Source of the DNA: Clostridia bacterium
GTDB taxonomy: Bacteria; Bacillota; Clostridia; Oscillospirales; Acutalibacteraceae
Direction of reading: 5' to 3'
NCBI GenBank assembly: GCA_017410605.1
Contig: JAFQQN010000021.1
Coordinates: 1 to 64,000, forward strand
DNA: 64,000 nt
Shown here piece after piece: positions 61,396 through 64,000 of the stretch. The position numbers and the translations under genes are program-made. The notes under the pieces were generated by a model, which worked only from the letters and a program-made list of their open reading frames with translations, was not told where the DNA came from and did not search any database. Every line of letters begins with the position of its first letter. The stretch's first letter is position 1.

Positions 61396-63999
61396 GTGTT
61401 GGGTAAGCTATCACCTGGTATGCAACAATATGTTGATGTTAAGGCAGAGTATCCCGATTCAATTCTTTTCTTTCGTCTGGGCGATTTTTATGAAATGTTT
61501 TTCGAGGACGCCAAAATTTGTTCAGAGGAGTTAGAGCTTGTTCTTACTGCAAAAAGCTGTGGTTTAGATGAAAAGGCGCCTATGTGCGGTGTGCCTTACC
61601 ATAGCTGTGAATCTTATATTGCCCGTCTTGTTGAAAAGGGTTACAAGGTTGCTATTTGTGAGCAAACCGAAGACCCCGCAACTGCCAAGGGGTTAGTGCG
61701 CCGTGAGGTTGTTAGGGTTATTACTCCGGGTACTGTTATTGAAGACTCAATGCTTGAAGAGGGTAAGAATAACTACCTTGCCTCTGTTTACATTGAAGGT
61801 AACGACTGTGGCCTTTGTTTTATTGATGCATCAACAGGTGATGTTTATTTGACTCTGCTTAGCGGTGATAATTTAGAAAGCGGCCTTATAAGTGAACTGG
61901 GACGTTTTACCCCAAGTGAGGTGTTAATAAGTGATTCCTACGGTATTTTCCCGTCGCTTATAAACTTTTTAAAAGAGATTCTTTCCTGCCGTGTTGCCAA
62001 TTTTGCCGATATTCGCTTTAAAAATTCGGGCAAGGGTGAAAATATTGTTTCAAAATTTGGTAAGCTTAGTGTTGAAGAATTGGGTCTTGTTGCTAATAAA
62101 CCCGATACCTGTGCTTTAGATTTTGCCATGCAATATCTTAAGGATAATGGAATGGATAAGCTAAGCACTTTTAGGGATATTAATTATTATTCAAGCAATA
62201 AGTTTATGAATCTTGATATTTCTGCCGTAAGAAACCTTGAACTTATTGAAACAATGCGTGGTAAGTCTAAACGAGGCTCACTTCTTTGGGTTTTAGATAA
62301 AACCCGTACACCTATGGGTAAAAGGCTTCTTAGAAGTTGGCTTGTTCAACCTCTTTTAAGTCCTACCGATATTTTGCTTAGGCAGAATGCCGTTGATGAA
62401 ATATATTCTGATGCCTTTTTAAGGGGTGAAATGAGCGAATATATGACCGGCATTCACGATGTTGAAAGGCTTTTAACAAGAACCGTTTATGGAACGGCAA
62501 CACCTAAAGAACTTCAAATTCTTTCTCACACAATTAGTCGCTTTGCCCCGATAAAACAGCTAATTTCAACCGTAAACAGCCGCCTTTTAAGGGAGCTTGA
62601 GGGAAATATTGACACTTTAGAGGATGTTGCGAACCGCATAGACCAAACCCTTTGTGATGACCCGCCCAACAGTATGAAGGACGGAAAAATTATTCGCGAC
62701 GGCTTCAACGCTGATGTTGATATGCTAAGAAGCGACCTTACAGGTGGTAAGGGTTATTTAATAGAAATTGAAAACGCCGAAAAGGAACGAACCGGCATTA
62801 AAGCGCTCAAGGTTCGCTATAATAAGGTTTTCGGTTATTATATAGAGGTTCCGTCACAGTACGGCGACAAGGTTCCCGAAGACTACATAAGAAAGCAAAC
62901 CTTAACAAATGCCGAGAGATATATTACCGACGAGCTTAAGGCACTTGAAGCGAGGGTGCTGGGTGCTAGTGAGCGCGTTGTTAAATTAGAGTTTGAGCTG
63001 TTCTGTCAGCTCAGAGAATTTGTTGCAGAAAATTTAGACAGAATTAAAAGAACTGCTACAGCTATTTCAAAGCTAGATGTACTTTGTTCTTTTGCAAAGG
63101 TTGCTGTTGAGCATAATTATTGCCGACCGGTTGTAAATAATGATGGTGCTTTAAGAATAACAAACGGCCGCCACCCTGTGGTTGAGACGGTTAGCAAGGT
63201 GCCATTTGTGGCTAATGATACTCTGTTAGATATGGAAGAAAACCGTTGTGCAATCATTACAGGCCCTAACATGGCCGGTAAATCAACCTTTATGCGCCAA
63301 GTGGCTCTTATAACAATTATGGCTCAAATGGGCTCTTTTGTTCCTGCCGAGTCGGCTACGGTTGGTATAACCGATGCGGTTTTTACCAGGGTTGGCGCTT
63401 CTGACGATTTGGCAACCGGCCAATCAACCTTTATGGTTGAAATGAGTGAGGTAGCATATATTTTAAAAAATGCTACCAAAAACAGCCTACTTATTTTAGA
63501 TGAAATTGGCAGAGGCACTTCAACCTTTGACGGAATGTCTATTGCCCGTGCGGTATTAGAGTTTGCCGCCGATAAGAAAAAACTAGGCGCAAAAACCCTG
63601 TTTGCTACACATTATCATGAGCTGACAAGTTTAGAACAAACCCTAAAAGGGGTTAAAAATTATAATATTGCAGTTAAAAAGCATGGGGATGACATTACCT
63701 TCCTTAGAAGAATAGTAAGGGGAGGGGCAGATGACAGCTATGGAATTGAGGTTGCAAAGCTTGCAGGGCTTCCAAACTCGGTTATTCAAAGGGCTAAAGC
63801 CGTTTTAAAAGAAATTGAAGCCGAGGGCATTGTTAAAAATATTACAGTAAGCAGTAACGAAGCTCTTCAGCTTCCCATAGGGGCTATGGAATATGACGGA
63901 ATTATAAACGAGCTTAAAACCTTAGATGTTAATGTTCTTACCCCCATTGAGGCCATGAGTTTTCTTTTTGATTTATCAAAGCGTGTTAAAGAGATTTAA
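61396..63999 (+). CDS. mutS: DNA mismatch repair protein MutS
   Basis: MutS recognises mismatched base pairs and starts repair with MutL. The 867-aa protein has the mismatch-binding FYEMF motif (near residue 34, in RLGDFYEMF), connector, lever and clamp domains, then the ATPase with TGPNMAGKST (Walker A), the DEIGRGTSTFDG signature and ATHYHELT. The start is a GTG at 61396 with AGGAG upstream; a TTG at 61399 is an alternative. The stop TAA at 63997-63999 is inside the window, so the gene is complete. mutL probably follows beyond the edge. Confidence 0.95.
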   Translation: MLGKLSPGMQQYVDVKAEYPDSILFFRLGDFYEMFFEDAKICSEELELVLTAKSCGLDEKAPMCGVPYHSCESYIARLVEKGYKVAICEQTEDPATAKGLVRREVVRVITPGTVIEDSMLEEGKNNYLASVYIEGNDCGLCFIDASTGDVYLTLLSGDNLESGLISELGRFTPSEVLISDSYGIFPSLINFLKEILSCRVANFADIRFKNSGKGENIVSKFGKLSVEELGLVANKPDTCALDFAMQYLKDNGMDKLSTFRDINYYSSNKFMNLDISAVRNLELIETMRGKSKRGSLLWVLDKTRTPMGKRLLRSWLVQPLLSPTDILLRQNAVDEIYSDAFLRGEMSEYMTGIHDVERLLTRTVYGTATPKELQILSHTISRFAPIKQLISTVNSRLLRELEGNIDTLEDVANRIDQTLCDDPPNSMKDGKIIRDGFNADVDMLRSDLTGGKGYLIEIENAEKERTGIKALKVRYNKVFGYYIEVPSQYGDKVPEDYIRKQTLTNAERYITDELKALEARVLGASERVVKLEFELFCQLREFVAENLDRIKRTATAISKLDVLCSFAKVAVEHNYCRPVVNNDGALRITNGRHPVVETVSKVPFVANDTLLDMEENRCAIITGPNMAGKSTFMRQVALITIMAQMGSFVPAESATVGITDAVFTRVGASDDLATGQSTFMVEMSEVAYILKNATKNSLLILDEIGRGTSTFDGMSIARAVLEFAADKKKLGAKTLFATHYHELTSLEQTLKGVKNYNIAVKKHGDDITFLRRIVRGGADDSYGIEVAKLAGLPNSVIQRAKAVLKEIEAEGIVKNITVSSNEALQLPIGAMEYDGIINELKTLDVNVLTPIEAMSFLFDLSKRVKEI

Positions 64000-64000
64000 T

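Overview
The window looks like a chromosomal segment of a low-GC, spore-forming, anaerobic Clostridia member, probably a gut Oscillospirales/Ruminococcaceae-type bacterium. The supporting signs are SpoIVA, the HydE/HydG/HydF maturases of [FeFe]-hydrogenase, AT-rich codon use, sigma-A style promoters with 16-17 bp spacing, a ZTP riboswitch, and B12-dependent MetH with a separate reactivation protein. The taxonomic placement is inference; there is no rRNA gene here.

Region 1 (1-4.9 kb) is an accessory patch of single genes, most with their own promoter or terminator: a GGDEF protein cut by the window edge, an XRE-type helix-turn-helix fused to a shrunken relative of the replicative polymerase PolC, a kinase-like gene broken by an in-frame stop, an unknown 156-aa protein and a small lipoprotein. 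Between them lie palindrome-rich repeats. A second accessory patch (58.1-59.4 kb) sits just after a tRNA-Gln gene and holds a four-helix-bundle (Avd/S23-like) gene and a HAD hydrolase. The two patches share hairpin arrays built to one plan, nearly identical compact promoters, and a dispersed repeat of about 43 bp placed before a terminator.

Region 2 (5-15.4 kb) is mostly housekeeping: lysA, then on the minus strand a hydrogenase maturation operon (TM1266-type regulator, hydE, hydG, hydF) behind a leader that ends in a terminator, then spoIVA, proS, rsmD, coaD and a coiled-coil protein. Region 3 (15.5-23 kb) is a surface-polysaccharide cluster: three glycosyltransferases, a LicD protein, an O-antigen-ligase/polymerase-like protein and a flippase. 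An Mrp-type Fe-S carrier follows.

Region 4 (23.9-33 kb) is a UMP operon, pyrC-carB-pyrK-pyrD-pyrF-pyrE-pyrB-pyrI, behind an attenuator with a PyrR-like loop; carA is absent. Region 5 (33-46.3 kb) is an IMP operon under a ZTP riboswitch: purE-purC-purF-purM-purN-purO-purH-purD-purL-fhs. Its last gene makes 10-formyl-THF, the cofactor whose shortage raises ZTP. The PurF-like protein lacks the N-terminal cysteine nucleophile, and PurH is split into two unrelated-type enzymes.

Region 6 (46.3-64 kb) carries a HAD phosphatase, a DUF3048 lipoprotein, a phosphoglycerate mutase, a DegV protein, a polysaccharide deacetylase, a minus-strand methionine/cysteine operon (cysK-metA-metF-MetH reactivation protein-metH), the tRNA-Gln and second accessory patch, and finally miaB, a ylbF-like gene with a cysteine-rich tail, and mutS.

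The strongest candidate for something undescribed is the HTH-PolC fusion at 898-2376. The second is the set of hairpin-array cassettes. All family calls come from reading motifs by eye; no database search was run.
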